Of a stretch of DNA of 53,154 nucleotides, positions 16,128 to 25,405 are shown piece after piece. A program made the translations under genes and the position numbers. This stretch comes from an uncultured Bacteroidales bacterium (GTDB lineage Bacteria > Bacteroidota > Bacteroidia > Bacteroidales > UBA932), in NCBI GenBank assembly GCA_944326315.1, contig CALVDP010000010.1, positions 1 to 53,154 of the forward strand, read 5' to 3'. The notes under the pieces were generated by a model that was not told the DNA's origin, ran no database searches, and worked only from the letters and a program-made list of their open reading frames with translations. Positions within the stretch are counted from its first letter, which is position 1; every line of letters begins with the position of its first letter.

Positions 16128-17576
16128 CTAAATCCCGATAAAAAAGAGCATCACATAACCGAGCACATAGCCTATGACGCCTATCAGAATCCCGACCTTG
16201 GCCATATCCTTGGTCGTCACCAGCCCGGTAGAATGCGCAAGGGCATTCGGAGGTGTACTGATAGGGAACAGCATGGCAAGCGAAGTACACAATGCCACTC
16301 CGACAAGAAGGGTCTTGAGTCCTCCTGCGGCAGCCAGGGAATCCCCCATTCCCACTCCGACGGCACTCATTATAGGCACCAGCAGATTCGCTGCAGCCGT
16401 ATTCGAGATGAAGTTCGAAATGAAATAGCCGATGAAGCCTGAGACAAGTATCACGACCAGAGGCAGCCACTGGCCGAACGGTATGGAATTGACCAGATGC
16501 TCGGCAAGACCGGTACTCTGCAAGGCAATACCGAGGGCGAAACCGCCGGCCACCATCCAGAGCACGCTCCAGTTGATTTCCTTCAGGTCTTCCTTCGTCA
16601 GTATGCCTGTCACGGCGAAGACTCCGACCGGAATCATGGCCACCACATTGGAATTTATGCCGGTCACCCTGTCAAGCATCCACAGGAGGATTGTGACGGC
16701 GAACGTGACATAAACGACGTATGTCTGCCATGTCTTCTGGTGAGTATTCTCAATCCGCAGCTCGATCGTCTTCTGCTTGAACGGGAAGAAAAGCAGCAGC
16801 AGCCCCCATGATATCAGAAGCATCACAAGCACATACGGCACCATCACAAGCATCCATTCACCGAAGCCCACGCCCATGTGGAGGGAATCATTCAGATAGC
16901 CGAGGGCAATAGCATTCGGAGGGGTGCCGATAGGTGTTCCGATACCGCCCAGATTGGCTGCTATCGGAATGGACAGCGCCAGGCCTATCCTGCCCTTGCC
17001 GTCCGGAGGCAGAGTACGCAGCACCGGAGCAAGGAATGTAAGCATCATGGCAGCCGTGGCCGTATTGCTCATGAACATGGAAAAAAGACCTATCACGAAC
17101 AGGAAGCCGAGCAGCACGAATTCCGACCTCTTGCCGAACGGCTTGAGCAAGGCTTTCGCGAGCTGGACGTCAAGCCCGACCTTCGTGGTGGCTATAGCCA
17201 GTACGAAACCGCCCAGGAAAAGCATTATCACCGGATCGGCAAAAGTTGCAAGAATTGCCTTGTAGCTGACAAACGTCCCCATCTCTGCCGGGATTCCGGA
17301 TCCTTTCATGAACCAGATGCAGCTGTCCGATATGGTCAGAAGCATGATCACGATCGAGATTACAGACGTGGTCCATGTCGGGATTATCTCGAACATCCAC
17401 ATCAGAGCTGTGAACACGAATATGGCGATAGTACGCTGTTCCACGACCGTGAGCCCTTCAATACCGTAGAAGTCCGTAGGGACAAGCCACAGGAAAAGGG
17501 TCACAGCAATGACCAACGGAAGCAGCACTGCACGCTTCACGTTGGTCTTTTCTGCCAAATGCCCGAAATGTGCCAT
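16128..17576 (-). CDS. SLC13/DASS-family dicarboxylate transporter
   Basis: A 482-residue inner-membrane carrier with the two repeated SNT motifs of DASS proteins: SNTATAAMMLTFLAPV in the first half and SNTAAANLLVPI in the second, with PIGTPPNAIALGYL and ISTPPNALAHSTG as the paired Pro-rich loops. Family members import succinate, fumarate, malate, 2-oxoglutarate or citrate with Na+. It starts seven bases after gdhA and ends a run korA-korB-gdhA-this on one strand, which fits supply of C4 or C5 dicarboxylates to the enzymes upstream. The operon context is seen; the exact substrate is inferred. Confidence 0.9.
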   Translation of the reverse strand: MAHFGHLAEKTNVKRAVLLPLVIAVTLFLWLVPTDFYGIEGLTVVEQRTIAIFVFTALMWMFEIIPTWTTSVISIVIMLLTISDSCIWFMKGSGIPAEMGTFVSYKAILATFADPVIMLFLGGFVLAIATTKVGLDVQLAKALLKPFGKRSEFVLLGFLFVIGLFSMFMSNTATAAMMLTFLAPVLRTLPPDGKGRIGLALSIPIAANLGGIGTPIGTPPNAIALGYLNDSLHMGVGFGEWMLVMVPYVLVMLLISWGLLLLFFPFKQKTIELRIENTHQKTWQTYVVYVTFAVTILLWMLDRVTGINSNVVAMIPVGVFAVTGILTKEDLKEINWSVLWMVAGGFALGIALQSTGLAEHLVNSIPFGQWLPLVVILVSGFIGYFISNFISNTAAANLLVPIMSAVGVGMGDSLAAAGGLKTLLVGVALCTSLAMLFPISTPPNALAHSTGLVTTKDMAKVGILIGVIGYVLGYVMLFFIGI

Positions 17577-17583
17577 AGGCCTC

Positions 17584-18921
17584 CTATATCACGCCTTGTT
17601 CAAGCATCGCAGTGGCCACTTTCATGAACCCTGCGATATTTGCGCCCTTGAGATAATTGATATATCCGTCCGGCTGGGTTCCGTAGCGTACACATGAGTG
17701 ATGGATGTTGGACATGATCTCGTGGAGTTTCTTGTCCACCTCTTCGGCACTCCAGCTAATGTGCATGGCATTCTGGGTCATTTCAAGACCTGAAGTGGCC
17801 ACGCCGCCCGCATTGACGGCCTTTCCAGGAGCGAAGAGTATCTTTGCCTTCTGGAATTCCGCTATCGCCTCAGGAGTACATCCCATGTTGGATACCTCGG
17901 CGCAGCACCATGTACCGTTGTCCAGAAGCTCCCTGGCATCCTCGCCGGTCAGTTCATTCTGGTATGCACACGGCATTGCAATGTCACACTTGATGCTCCA
18001 GGCCTTCTTCCCCGGATAGAATACGGCATCAGGGAACTTGTCTGCAAACGGAGCCACCACATCATTGTTCGAGCTGCGAAGCTCAAGCATATATGCGATC
18101 TTCTCGTCTGTCATTCCGTTCGGATTATATATGACACCGTCAGGGCCGGATATTGCAATGACATGTGCGCCGAGCTGTGTAGCCTTCATGGCCGCGCCCC
18201 ATGCGACATTTCCGAAGCCGGAAATGGCCACTTTTTTGTCCTTGATGTCCTTGCCCTGGACGTGAAGCATGTGCTGTACGAAATATACTGCGCCGAAACC
18301 GGTGGCCTCAGGGCGTATCAGTGAGCCTCCCCACGTCATTCCCTTCCCTGTCAACACGCCTGTATGCTCGCGTGCAAGCTTCTTGTACATTCCGAAAAGA
18401 TATCCGATCTCACGTCCGCCTACGCCCACATCGCCTGCCGGCACATCAGTGTCAGGCCCGATGTTTCTCCAGAGTTCCAGCATGAAAGCCTGGCAGAAAC
18501 GCATGATTTCCGCATCCGACTTCCCTTTCGGGTTGAAATCCGAGCCGCCCTTTCCGCCGCCCATAGGGAGCGTAGTCAGCGCGTTCTTGAAAATCTGCTC
18601 GAAACCCAGGAACTTGAGGATAGAGACATTCACCGAAGGATGGAAGCGCAGTCCGCCTTTGTACGGACCTATGGCAGAATTGAACTGTACGCGGTAACCG
18701 GTATTGGTCTGTATCTCGCCATTGTCATCCACCCACGTCACCTTGAAAGTGAAAATCCTGTCCGGCTCCACAAGCCGTTCGATGATCTTGGCTTCCTCAA
18801 ACTCAGGATGCTGGTTATATACATCCTCTATGGTTTCGAGTACTTCCTGAACTGCCTGCAAATATTCTTTCTCATTTGCATGCTTGACCTTCAGTCTGGC
18901 CATTATTTCTGATGTGTTCAT
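17584..18921 (-). CDS. gdhA: NADP-type glutamate dehydrogenase
   Basis: A 445-residue hexameric-type enzyme catalysing 2-oxoglutarate + ammonia + NAD(P)H to glutamate. Seen: substrate-binding GGLRFHPSVN, the catalytic Lys in PMGGGKGGSDF, GPDTDVPAGDVGVGGREIGY, and the nucleotide fold with ISGFGNVAWGAA. Length matches the 445-450 residue class I bacterial enzyme that uses NADP for assimilation. It stands 41 bases after the 2-oxoacid:ferredoxin oxidoreductase beta gene and 7 before the transporter. The arrangement suggests that 2-oxoglutarate made or imported by its neighbours is turned directly into glutamate. Cofactor preference is by family resemblance. Confidence 0.95.
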   Translation of the reverse strand: MNTSEIMARLKVKHANEKEYLQAVQEVLETIEDVYNQHPEFEEAKIIERLVEPDRIFTFKVTWVDDNGEIQTNTGYRVQFNSAIGPYKGGLRFHPSVNVSILKFLGFEQIFKNALTTLPMGGGKGGSDFNPKGKSDAEIMRFCQAFMLELWRNIGPDTDVPAGDVGVGGREIGYLFGMYKKLAREHTGVLTGKGMTWGGSLIRPEATGFGAVYFVQHMLHVQGKDIKDKKVAISGFGNVAWGAAMKATQLGAHVIAISGPDGVIYNPNGMTDEKIAYMLELRSSNNDVVAPFADKFPDAVFYPGKKAWSIKCDIAMPCAYQNELTGEDARELLDNGTWCCAEVSNMGCTPEAIAEFQKAKILFAPGKAVNAGGVATSGLEMTQNAMHISWSAEEVDKKLHEIMSNIHHSCVRYGTQPDGYINYLKGANIAGFMKVATAMLEQGVI

Positions 18922-18962
18922 AAAATGTGATTATTTTTATTGCCCGTTACAGGCTGGTTGTG

Positions 18963-19982
18963 TCATTTCACTTCCCAGACGGACCCGCTCTTCAGCAGGT
19001 CGTCCACGGACCTAATCCTTGACCTCGCAGTGACCTCATCCACCTGGGCTTTGACGGCCTCATCGTACGTGACATCAGCCACATCTCTGATGATGCCGAG
19101 CGCGACAGGGAAATCCGGATACTTCATGTCGGCAAGCATGGTATGGAGACCGATGTTGTCGCTGTGCGCATCGTGGGTGAGTATGTCATCCTCCGTAACT
19201 CCGTTCTCTCCGATTGTCACCACCTTGAGCCTGAGCCCGTCAAGTACGATACCCTTGTCCCTGTTGCTTCCGAATATCATCTTCTCCCCGTGTCTCAGTA
19301 CAATAGTCCTGTCCGCCCTTGTGGCCCTGTCAGATATGGCCTTGTGGGCGCCGTCGTTGAAGATGACGCAGTTCGTCAGCATCTCCATCACTGATGTCCC
19401 CTTGTGCAGTGCCGCGGCATACATTATCTCTTCATTGAGCTTCAGCTCGCTGTCCAGGCTCCTTGCGAAGAAAGTGCCCTTTGACCCGAGGACAAGGCTT
19501 CCCGGATTGAAAGGATGCTCCACGGTCCCGTACGGGGATGTCTTGGTTATAGCCCCGAACTTGGATGTAGGTGAATACTGGCCCTTGGTCAGACCGTAAA
19601 TCTGATTGTTGAACAATATGATATTGAGATCTACGTTTCTCCTTACCGCATGTATGAAATGATTGCCTCCGATAGCCAGCGCATCACCGTCACCGCAGGC
19701 CTGCCATACTACCAGGTCCGGGTTAGCGACCTTTATGCCGGTGGCGATGGCCGTGGCCCTGCCATGTATGCTGTGAAAACCATAGGTGTTCATATAGTAA
19801 GGCAGACGGGATGAACATCCGATCCCCGAGACTACCACAAAATCCTCTTTTTCGCAGCCCAATGCCTCACTTACCTTGGGCATGACACGCTGCAATGCGG
19901 CCAGCACGGCATGGTCACCGCATCCTGGGCACCATCTGACCTCCTGGTCGCTCTTGAAATCCTGAAATGTATATTTAGCCAT
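18963..19982 (-). CDS. korB: 2-oxoacid:ferredoxin oxidoreductase, beta subunit (2-oxoglutarate type)
   Basis: A 339-residue thiamine-diphosphate subunit. VRWCPGCGDHAVLAAL near the start and the TPP motif ACGDGDALAIGGNHF (around residue 95) are clear. I chose the ATG at 19982, which follows the korA stop by 13 bases; an earlier in-frame ATG overlaps korA. With the alpha/gamma fusion it converts 2-oxoglutarate to succinyl-CoA with reduced ferredoxin, or the reverse. The adjacent gdhA favours the 2-oxoglutarate form over pyruvate, but the substrate cannot be proved from sequence read by eye. Confidence 0.9.
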   Translation of the reverse strand: MAKYTFQDFKSDQEVRWCPGCGDHAVLAALQRVMPKVSEALGCEKEDFVVVSGIGCSSRLPYYMNTYGFHSIHGRATAIATGIKVANPDLVVWQACGDGDALAIGGNHFIHAVRRNVDLNIILFNNQIYGLTKGQYSPTSKFGAITKTSPYGTVEHPFNPGSLVLGSKGTFFARSLDSELKLNEEIMYAAALHKGTSVMEMLTNCVIFNDGAHKAISDRATRADRTIVLRHGEKMIFGSNRDKGIVLDGLRLKVVTIGENGVTEDDILTHDAHSDNIGLHTMLADMKYPDFPVALGIIRDVADVTYDEAVKAQVDEVTARSRIRSVDDLLKSGSVWEVK

Positions 19983-19995
19983 GATTGTCATCCGG

Positions 19996-21837
19996 TTAAT
20001 TCTGTAACACATCCATTATCGCATCCACTATCTCCTGGACAAGGAAAGGCTGTCCCTGCACCTTGTTGCACTGGATATAGTCATGTCCGGGATACCTGGA
20101 CCTGAGCCAGTCGGCGAACTGACCGCTGTTCAGCTCGCATACCAGGATCTTCCGGAATCCGGAAAGCACCTCGCCGGTATTCGACGGCAGAGGATTGATA
20201 TAGTCAAAATGCACCTGGCTGACCTCCCTGCCGGACTTGCGGACTTCATGCACCGCAGACAGGATATGTCCGTAGGTACCGCCCCAGCCGACAACAAGAA
20301 GTTCTCCGGCAGCAGGACCGTCTATCTCAAGAGGAGGGATGACATCAGCCACACGGGCCACTTTTTCAGCCCTGGACTTCACCATAAGTTCATGATTCTC
20401 CGGATCGGACGACAATACTCCCTGCGGAGACTTCTCCAGACCTCCGACCCTGTGTTCAAGGCCTTTCTGTCCCGGGAAAGCCCATTTGCGGACATAGGTC
20501 TTCCCATCACGGACAAACGGTCTGAACGGTGTCTCCCCGGCATCCGCATACGGAGGCTTAATCTCCGGATAATCAGCCATGGACGGTATGCACCAAGGCT
20601 CCGATCCGTTCCCGAGGAAGCCCTCGGAAAGGAGTGCGACAGGCATCATGTGCTCCAGAGCAAGCTTCGAGGCCATGAATGCGGCATCAAAGCAGTGGGC
20701 AGGGGAATGCGCCGCCATCACTACCATAGGACACTCCCCGTTCCTGCCGTACAGGGCCTGCGCAAGGTCTGTCTGCTCGGTCTTGGTAGGGATACCGGTA
20801 GACGGGCCGGCACGCTGCACGTCCACGACCACGAGCGGAAGCTCTGTCATGACGGCAAGGCCGAGGGCCTCTGACTTGAGTGAAAGGCCTGGCCCCGATG
20901 TGGTGGTCACTGCAAGATCTCCTGCAAATGCTGCCCCGATCGCCGTACATATGCCGGCAATCTCGTCCTCTGCCTGGACAGTCCTGGCTCCTAGATATTT
21001 ATGAATTGCAAGCTCTTCGAGTATTCCCGTAGCGGGGGTGATAGGGTAAGAACCGCAGAAGAGAGGCCTTCCGGACTTCTCGGATGCGGCAAGGAAACCC
21101 CATGCTATCGCCTGGTTGCCGGTAATATTACGGTACAGCCCTTTTTTCAGATGAGCCGGCACGACTGTATATGTATTGGCTATCGCCTGTATGTTCGAGG
21201 CGTAGTTGTAGCCATCGTTAAGCACCTTCTTGTTCGGTGCGATGAGTTCCGGATGCTTCCTGCCGAATTTCCTTTCAAGATAGCCGTATATATGCTCGAC
21301 AGGCCTGCTGTATATGAAAGAGGCCATCCCGAGGATAAACATGTTCTTGCACTTGTGGACAGTCTTCATGTCAAGACCGCTGTCCTTAAGGCTTTCCGCC
21401 GTAAGCGTGGTGACCGGGGCCACTATGATGGTCCTGTCATCAATCCGCAGTTCGGAAAACGGGTCCATGGTCTTGAATCCGGCCTTCTTCATCCCTTCCT
21501 CGTCAAACGTATCTTCGTCCACAAGGACAAGAGCCGTACGTTTGAGCCATTTCGCGTTTGACTTCAGGGCAGCCGGATTCATCGCCACAAGCATGTCACA
21601 AAAATCTCCGGGCGTGGTCACGTGGCCTGACCCGAAATGCACCTGGAAGCCGGAAACACCTGAGACTGTCCCATGGGGAGCCCTGATTTCAGCCGGGAAA
21701 TCCGGGAAAGTGGACAGTTCGTTCCCGTAGATAGCCGACATGTCCGCGAAAAGTGAACCGGTCAGCTGCATGCCGTCACCCGAATCACCAGCGAAACGGA
21801 TGACAACATCTTCTACATCAATCACTTTGTGTTGCAT
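19996..21837 (-). CDS. korA: 2-oxoacid:ferredoxin oxidoreductase, fused gamma-alpha subunit
   Basis: A 613-residue fusion of gamma and alpha domains. The gamma part opens VVIRFAGDSGDGMQLTGSLFA and contains IRAPHGTVSGVSGFQVHFGS; the alpha part starts near residue 235 with GNQAIAWGFLAASEKSG, then SYPITPATGILEELA and TTTSGPGLSLKSE. This arrangement is usual for the KorAB enzyme of Bacteroidota, which lacks its own ferredoxin-like subunit. It is the first gene of the kor-gdhA-SLC13 run, behind a TAnnTTTG promoter at 21886-21893. Reductive carboxylation of succinyl-CoA to feed glutamate synthesis is the inferred direction in an anaerobe. Confidence 0.92.
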   Translation of the reverse strand: MQHKVIDVEDVVIRFAGDSGDGMQLTGSLFADMSAIYGNELSTFPDFPAEIRAPHGTVSGVSGFQVHFGSGHVTTPGDFCDMLVAMNPAALKSNAKWLKRTALVLVDEDTFDEEGMKKAGFKTMDPFSELRIDDRTIIVAPVTTLTAESLKDSGLDMKTVHKCKNMFILGMASFIYSRPVEHIYGYLERKFGRKHPELIAPNKKVLNDGYNYASNIQAIANTYTVVPAHLKKGLYRNITGNQAIAWGFLAASEKSGRPLFCGSYPITPATGILEELAIHKYLGARTVQAEDEIAGICTAIGAAFAGDLAVTTTSGPGLSLKSEALGLAVMTELPLVVVDVQRAGPSTGIPTKTEQTDLAQALYGRNGECPMVVMAAHSPAHCFDAAFMASKLALEHMMPVALLSEGFLGNGSEPWCIPSMADYPEIKPPYADAGETPFRPFVRDGKTYVRKWAFPGQKGLEHRVGGLEKSPQGVLSSDPENHELMVKSRAEKVARVADVIPPLEIDGPAAGELLVVGWGGTYGHILSAVHEVRKSGREVSQVHFDYINPLPSNTGEVLSGFRKILVCELNSGQFADWLRSRYPGHDYIQCNKVQGQPFLVQEIVDAIMDVLQN

Positions 21838-21885
21838 TTTCTAAAATTTTAAATTACTGTTACAGTCCGTTTTTCACAAATTACA

Positions 21886-21893
21886 CAAATTTA
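21886..21893 (-). promoter_or_regulatory. Promoter -7 box for kor-gdhA-SLC13
   Basis: Minus strand TAAATTTG, 48 bases before the korA ATG. Confidence 0.55.
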
Positions 21894-21962
21894 GAAAATT
21901 TTTCAGAAGCTCCTCTGCAGGAAATGAAAACTTTTCCACATTCCAGAAGACAAAATGAAAGA

Positions 21963-22046
21963 CGCTCCCCGAAGGGAGCGAAAGAAGAGTATTGCCTTTC
22001 GCAAAAAAACGATTGGGGGCGGCCAAATTTGGTCACCCCCAATCGT
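21963..22046 (-). terminator. Double hairpin terminator after skp
   Basis: Minus strand: ACGATTGGGGG, inner CCAAATTTGG, CCCCAATCGT (22046-22009), followed by seven T, then a second hairpin GCTCCC-TTCG-GGGAGC (21978-21963). A third small stem, CCCTGATTCAGGG, lies nearer the gene. A strong, bipartite stop for the nadK-uppS-bamA-skp run and insulation from korA. Confidence 0.9.
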
Positions 22047-22102
22047 CTTTGCCCTGAATCAGGGTTTCTTTCCCGACATTCTCCGGATCACCGGAAACGG
22101 CG

Positions 22103-22678
22103 TCACTGCTGTGCCGAAGCCGTCTGCTGTGCGGCAGCCTGGCGTGAAGCCATCACGGACTCGATAGTCTTGTCTGCAGGAATATTCAAAGCCGTGCGCG
22201 CCTCTGAAGTAAGGTCTATGCTCTGTGTGTCATCCACATAAAGCAGTGTTGAAGAATCAAAGACATATATCACACCCTTGGCCTGGGCAAGACTCCTGAC
22301 AGTATCCTGCGCCTTCTGGTATATAGGAGACATCAAGGTGTTCTGAAGCTGGTTCAGGTCCTGCTGGATAGCCTGCTGGAATTCCTGTACCCTGGTCTGT
22401 ATATCCATCAGCTCCTTCTGCTTGCTCTCCCTTACGGCAGGCGTCCAGGTAGCCTGTTTCTGCTCGAACTGGTCATATTTCGACTGGAATTCAGACACCA
22501 TGCTGGAGTAGGTCTCCTGTGCCTCGTTATTGGCAGCCTCAAGCTGGACCATGGCAGAATCCGCCTCTGGCATCAGCTGGACAAGCTCCCCGAAGTTCAC
22601 ATGTGCAAATTTGGTCTGTGCTGTGGCAGCAACGCTGAACAAAGCGGCAGCGGCTGCAATCAATAGTGTTTTCTTCAT
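22103..22678 (-). CDS. OmpH/Skp-family periplasmic chaperone
   Basis: A 191-residue protein: signal peptide (LLIAAAAALFSVAATAQ), KFAHVNFGELVQLMPE opening and a long Gln-rich coiled coil (residues about 55-125), as in the tentacles of the Skp trimer. It holds outer-membrane proteins unfolded in the periplasm and delivers them to BamA, whose gene is immediately upstream. The start at 22678 is preferred over one at 22834 because only it yields a signal peptide. A Gln/Ala-rich tail follows the fold. A second member is encoded at 27877. Confidence 0.9.
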   Translation of the reverse strand: MKKTLLIAAAAALFSVAATAQTKFAHVNFGELVQLMPEADSAMVQLEAANNEAQETYSSMVSEFQSKYDQFEQKQATWTPAVRESKQKELMDIQTRVQEFQQAIQQDLNQLQNTLMSPIYQKAQDTVRSLAQAKGVIYVFDSSTLLYVDDTQSIDLTSEARTALNIPADKTIESVMASRQAAAQQTASAQQ

Positions 22679-22767
22679 ATCTAAAGTCTGTTGTTTATTT
22701 CCGTTCAAACCGTGCAGGACCGGGCCTGCTTCCGAATATTCTGCTAATATAATAAAAATTATCCATA

Positions 22768-25368
22768 TCAGAACTGCTGTCCTATCACGAAATGGAACTG
22801 GCTGCCTCCGTTGACAGGATCGTCGAAGCCCCATCCCCAGTCCACACCGAGCAGGCCGACCACAGGAAGATAGACCCTCACGCCGACTCCGGCCGACCGT
22901 TTGATCTGGAACGGATTGAAATCCCTGATGTCCGACCAGCAGTTACCGCCTTCAAGGAAGATGAGGGCGAATATGGTGGACTGCGGCTGCAGTATCACAG
23001 GATAACGGAGCTCCACCGTGAACTTGTCATAGACATTACCTGACATATATGTTCCCTGGGAACTGTACTGGGTGAGGGCATACGGAGTAAGCGAGTAGTT
23101 CTCATAGCCCCTCAGTGCTATCACCTCCTGTCCGTACGTGTTATATCCCGACATACCGTCACCTCCGACAAGGAAGCCTTCGAACGGAGAATAGCCCCAG
23201 TTCCTGTTGTAGTAGCCGAGATATCCGAACTGCGCCCTGGCCATGAGCACGAGGTCTCCGACAAGCTTGGTATAGACAGTCCCCTTGAATGACCACTTGT
23301 GATATTCGATCCACCGGTATCTGTCGCTTGAACTCTGGAGATTGTAGTCGATATCCCTCCATGACGAGACTCTGGTAGGTCTGCCGTTCTCGTCAAGCAC
23401 ACCCTTGTTCTTTTTTCTGAGCAACGAATAAGGAGGGGTCAGCTGCAGTGACAGACTGAACTCCGATCCCTGGCGCGGATATATTATCTGGTCCGTAGAG
23501 TTCCTGGAAAGGCTTATCGTGTAGCTGAGGTTATGTGAAATACCTGTATCGAAGATGAAGCTTCCCGGCCATTGCTGAAGCCTGTATGTCTGCCAGCTGA
23601 GCTGGTTATACAGCACGAAATAGTTGTCCGGCCATTTGAGCCTGTTACCGATGCCGGCAGCCACACCGTATACCTCGAAGAACTCGTCATTGTTGAATAC
23701 ATCGAATATAGGATATGAGTTGGTCTGCCTTGAATAATATGCTGAAATGCTCAGTGAAGTCGGCTTCTTGCCGAAAAGCCAAGGCTCCATGAAGCTTGCG
23801 GAAAGGCTGGTGTAGTATGTACCGTTGGTCTGGAAACGGATCGCCAGGTTCTGGGCATCTCCCAGAGGCACAGGTCTCCATGCGGATTTGTCGAAGAATC
23901 TCCTGGTAGAGAAATTGTTGAAGCTGACTCCGACCGTGGCCACGAAAGTGTTTCCGCCCCATCCTCCGGAAAGTTCAAGCTGGCTGGACGGCTTCTCAGT
24001 GACATTGTAGACAAGGTCCACGGTATTGTCAAGCTGGTTCGGGATTATGGAGTAGCCCTTGGTCGGATCGGCTATGGCCTCCGGATCGAACTGCCCCATG
24101 GATGCAATCTCCCTGATGGACCGCTCGAAGTCTGTCTGGCTGAAAAGGTATCCCGGACGGGTGAAGACCTGGCGGCGGACCACCCTCTCGTTCGTCAGGT
24201 CATTGCCGTTTATTATAATATTGTTGAGCGTGGCAGGCTTGCCCTCGACTATCCTCATCTCCACATCCACGGAATCCCCGTCGATGTTCAGCTCCACAGG
24301 CTGGATATTGAAGAACAGATAGCCATGGTCGCGGTACAGCTTGGACACGTCGTATTCGTTCTGCTTTCCACCTCCGAAAAGCCTGTGCTCCATGGTGACG
24401 ACATCATACACATCGCCCTTGTTGATCATGAGCACGCTGTTCAGATCGTCTGTGGAATATACGGAGTTCCCGGTCCAGGTAATGTTCCGGAAATAATATT
24501 TCTTGCCTTCATCGATGGTGAAGTCGATTTCAAGGCGTCCTGGCTCTATATAATATATTGTATCCTTGATGATCCTCGCATCACGGTATCCCGCCTCGTT
24601 GAACGCGCTTATGAGGTTCTTCTTGTCGTTCTCGTATTCCTTCTCGTTGAATTTCTTGGAACTGAAGAAATTGATCAGCCTCTTGTCCTTCGTCTTCTTC
24701 ATGGAGCGGACGAGCTTCCCTTCCTTGACGCTGAGGCTGTCGCCGAAAGTTATCTTCTGGATTTTCACCTTGGGGCCGCGGTTTATCCCGAAATTGACGG
24801 TAATCGCGCTTTTGATGAGGGAATCGCGGCGTGTAGTGACCTTGACCTCGGTCTGCAGGAAACCTTTCTCCTTGTAGTACCGCTTGATGATATCTGTGGA
24901 AGTCTTGGCGACATAGTCGGAGAACTCGCCTCCCCGCTTGAGGTTCAGCCTCTCCTGAAGTTCCTTCTGCTCCCCAGACTTGACACCCGAATATGTCCAG
25001 CGGGAAACCCTCGGACGCTCTACGACGCATATCTTGAAGTAAGCCGTATCCTGTGATGGAGTGATGGAATCTATGACCATCGTCACATCCTCGAAATACC
25101 TCTGGAGCCACAGCCTGTCAACCACTGCCGAGAACTCCTCGCCCGGTACGGTAACTTCAAAACCGGGCTGCAGTCCTGAAATTTTCAGTATCTGGTCCGA
25201 ATTGATATATTTGTTCCCTTCGACAGAGACTCCGCCCACTATGTATTCCTTGGGATTGTTATAATCCACTGTTATCTTCTCCTTGCTCTCCTGGGCTACC
25301 GAATGCAACCCGCATATACCGGAAAATGCCATGAAAAGCATTAAAGAAAAGAATCGCCCCATTCTCAT
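22768..25368 (-). CDS. bamA: BamA outer-membrane protein assembly factor
   Basis: An 866-residue outer-membrane insertase. Signal peptide to about residue 25, then five POTRA-like modules (YIVGGVSVEGNKYIN, VKIQKITFGD, YYFRNITWTGN, ATLNNIIINGN among their first strands) and a C-terminal 16-strand barrel. The barrel shows FEGFLVGGDGMSGY, an LRGY motif in place of the classical VRGF loop, and the final aromatic QQF. It lies between uppS and skp, the standard Bacteroidota order, and has a promoter of its own at 25393-25400 as well as possible read-through from nadK-uppS. Essential. Confidence 0.96.
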   Translation of the reverse strand: MRMGRFFSLMLFMAFSGICGLHSVAQESKEKITVDYNNPKEYIVGGVSVEGNKYINSDQILKISGLQPGFEVTVPGEEFSAVVDRLWLQRYFEDVTMVIDSITPSQDTAYFKICVVERPRVSRWTYSGVKSGEQKELQERLNLKRGGEFSDYVAKTSTDIIKRYYKEKGFLQTEVKVTTRRDSLIKSAITVNFGINRGPKVKIQKITFGDSLSVKEGKLVRSMKKTKDKRLINFFSSKKFNEKEYENDKKNLISAFNEAGYRDARIIKDTIYYIEPGRLEIDFTIDEGKKYYFRNITWTGNSVYSTDDLNSVLMINKGDVYDVVTMEHRLFGGGKQNEYDVSKLYRDHGYLFFNIQPVELNIDGDSVDVEMRIVEGKPATLNNIIINGNDLTNERVVRRQVFTRPGYLFSQTDFERSIREIASMGQFDPEAIADPTKGYSIIPNQLDNTVDLVYNVTEKPSSQLELSGGWGGNTFVATVGVSFNNFSTRRFFDKSAWRPVPLGDAQNLAIRFQTNGTYYTSLSASFMEPWLFGKKPTSLSISAYYSRQTNSYPIFDVFNNDEFFEVYGVAAGIGNRLKWPDNYFVLYNQLSWQTYRLQQWPGSFIFDTGISHNLSYTISLSRNSTDQIIYPRQGSEFSLSLQLTPPYSLLRKKNKGVLDENGRPTRVSSWRDIDYNLQSSSDRYRWIEYHKWSFKGTVYTKLVGDLVLMARAQFGYLGYYNRNWGYSPFEGFLVGGDGMSGYNTYGQEVIALRGYENYSLTPYALTQYSSQGTYMSGNVYDKFTVELRYPVILQPQSTIFALIFLEGGNCWSDIRDFNPFQIKRSAGVGVRVYLPVVGLLGVDWGWGFDDPVNGGSQFHFVIGQQF

Positions 25369-25392
25369 GTTCTTAATCCAAATTCAAAATTG

Positions 25393-25400
25393 CAAATATA
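25393..25400 (-). promoter_or_regulatory. Promoter -7 box for bamA-skp
   Basis: Minus strand TATATTTG in the 37-base gap between uppS and bamA, 24 bases before the ATG. Confidence 0.6.
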
Positions 25401-25405
25401 AGCAT

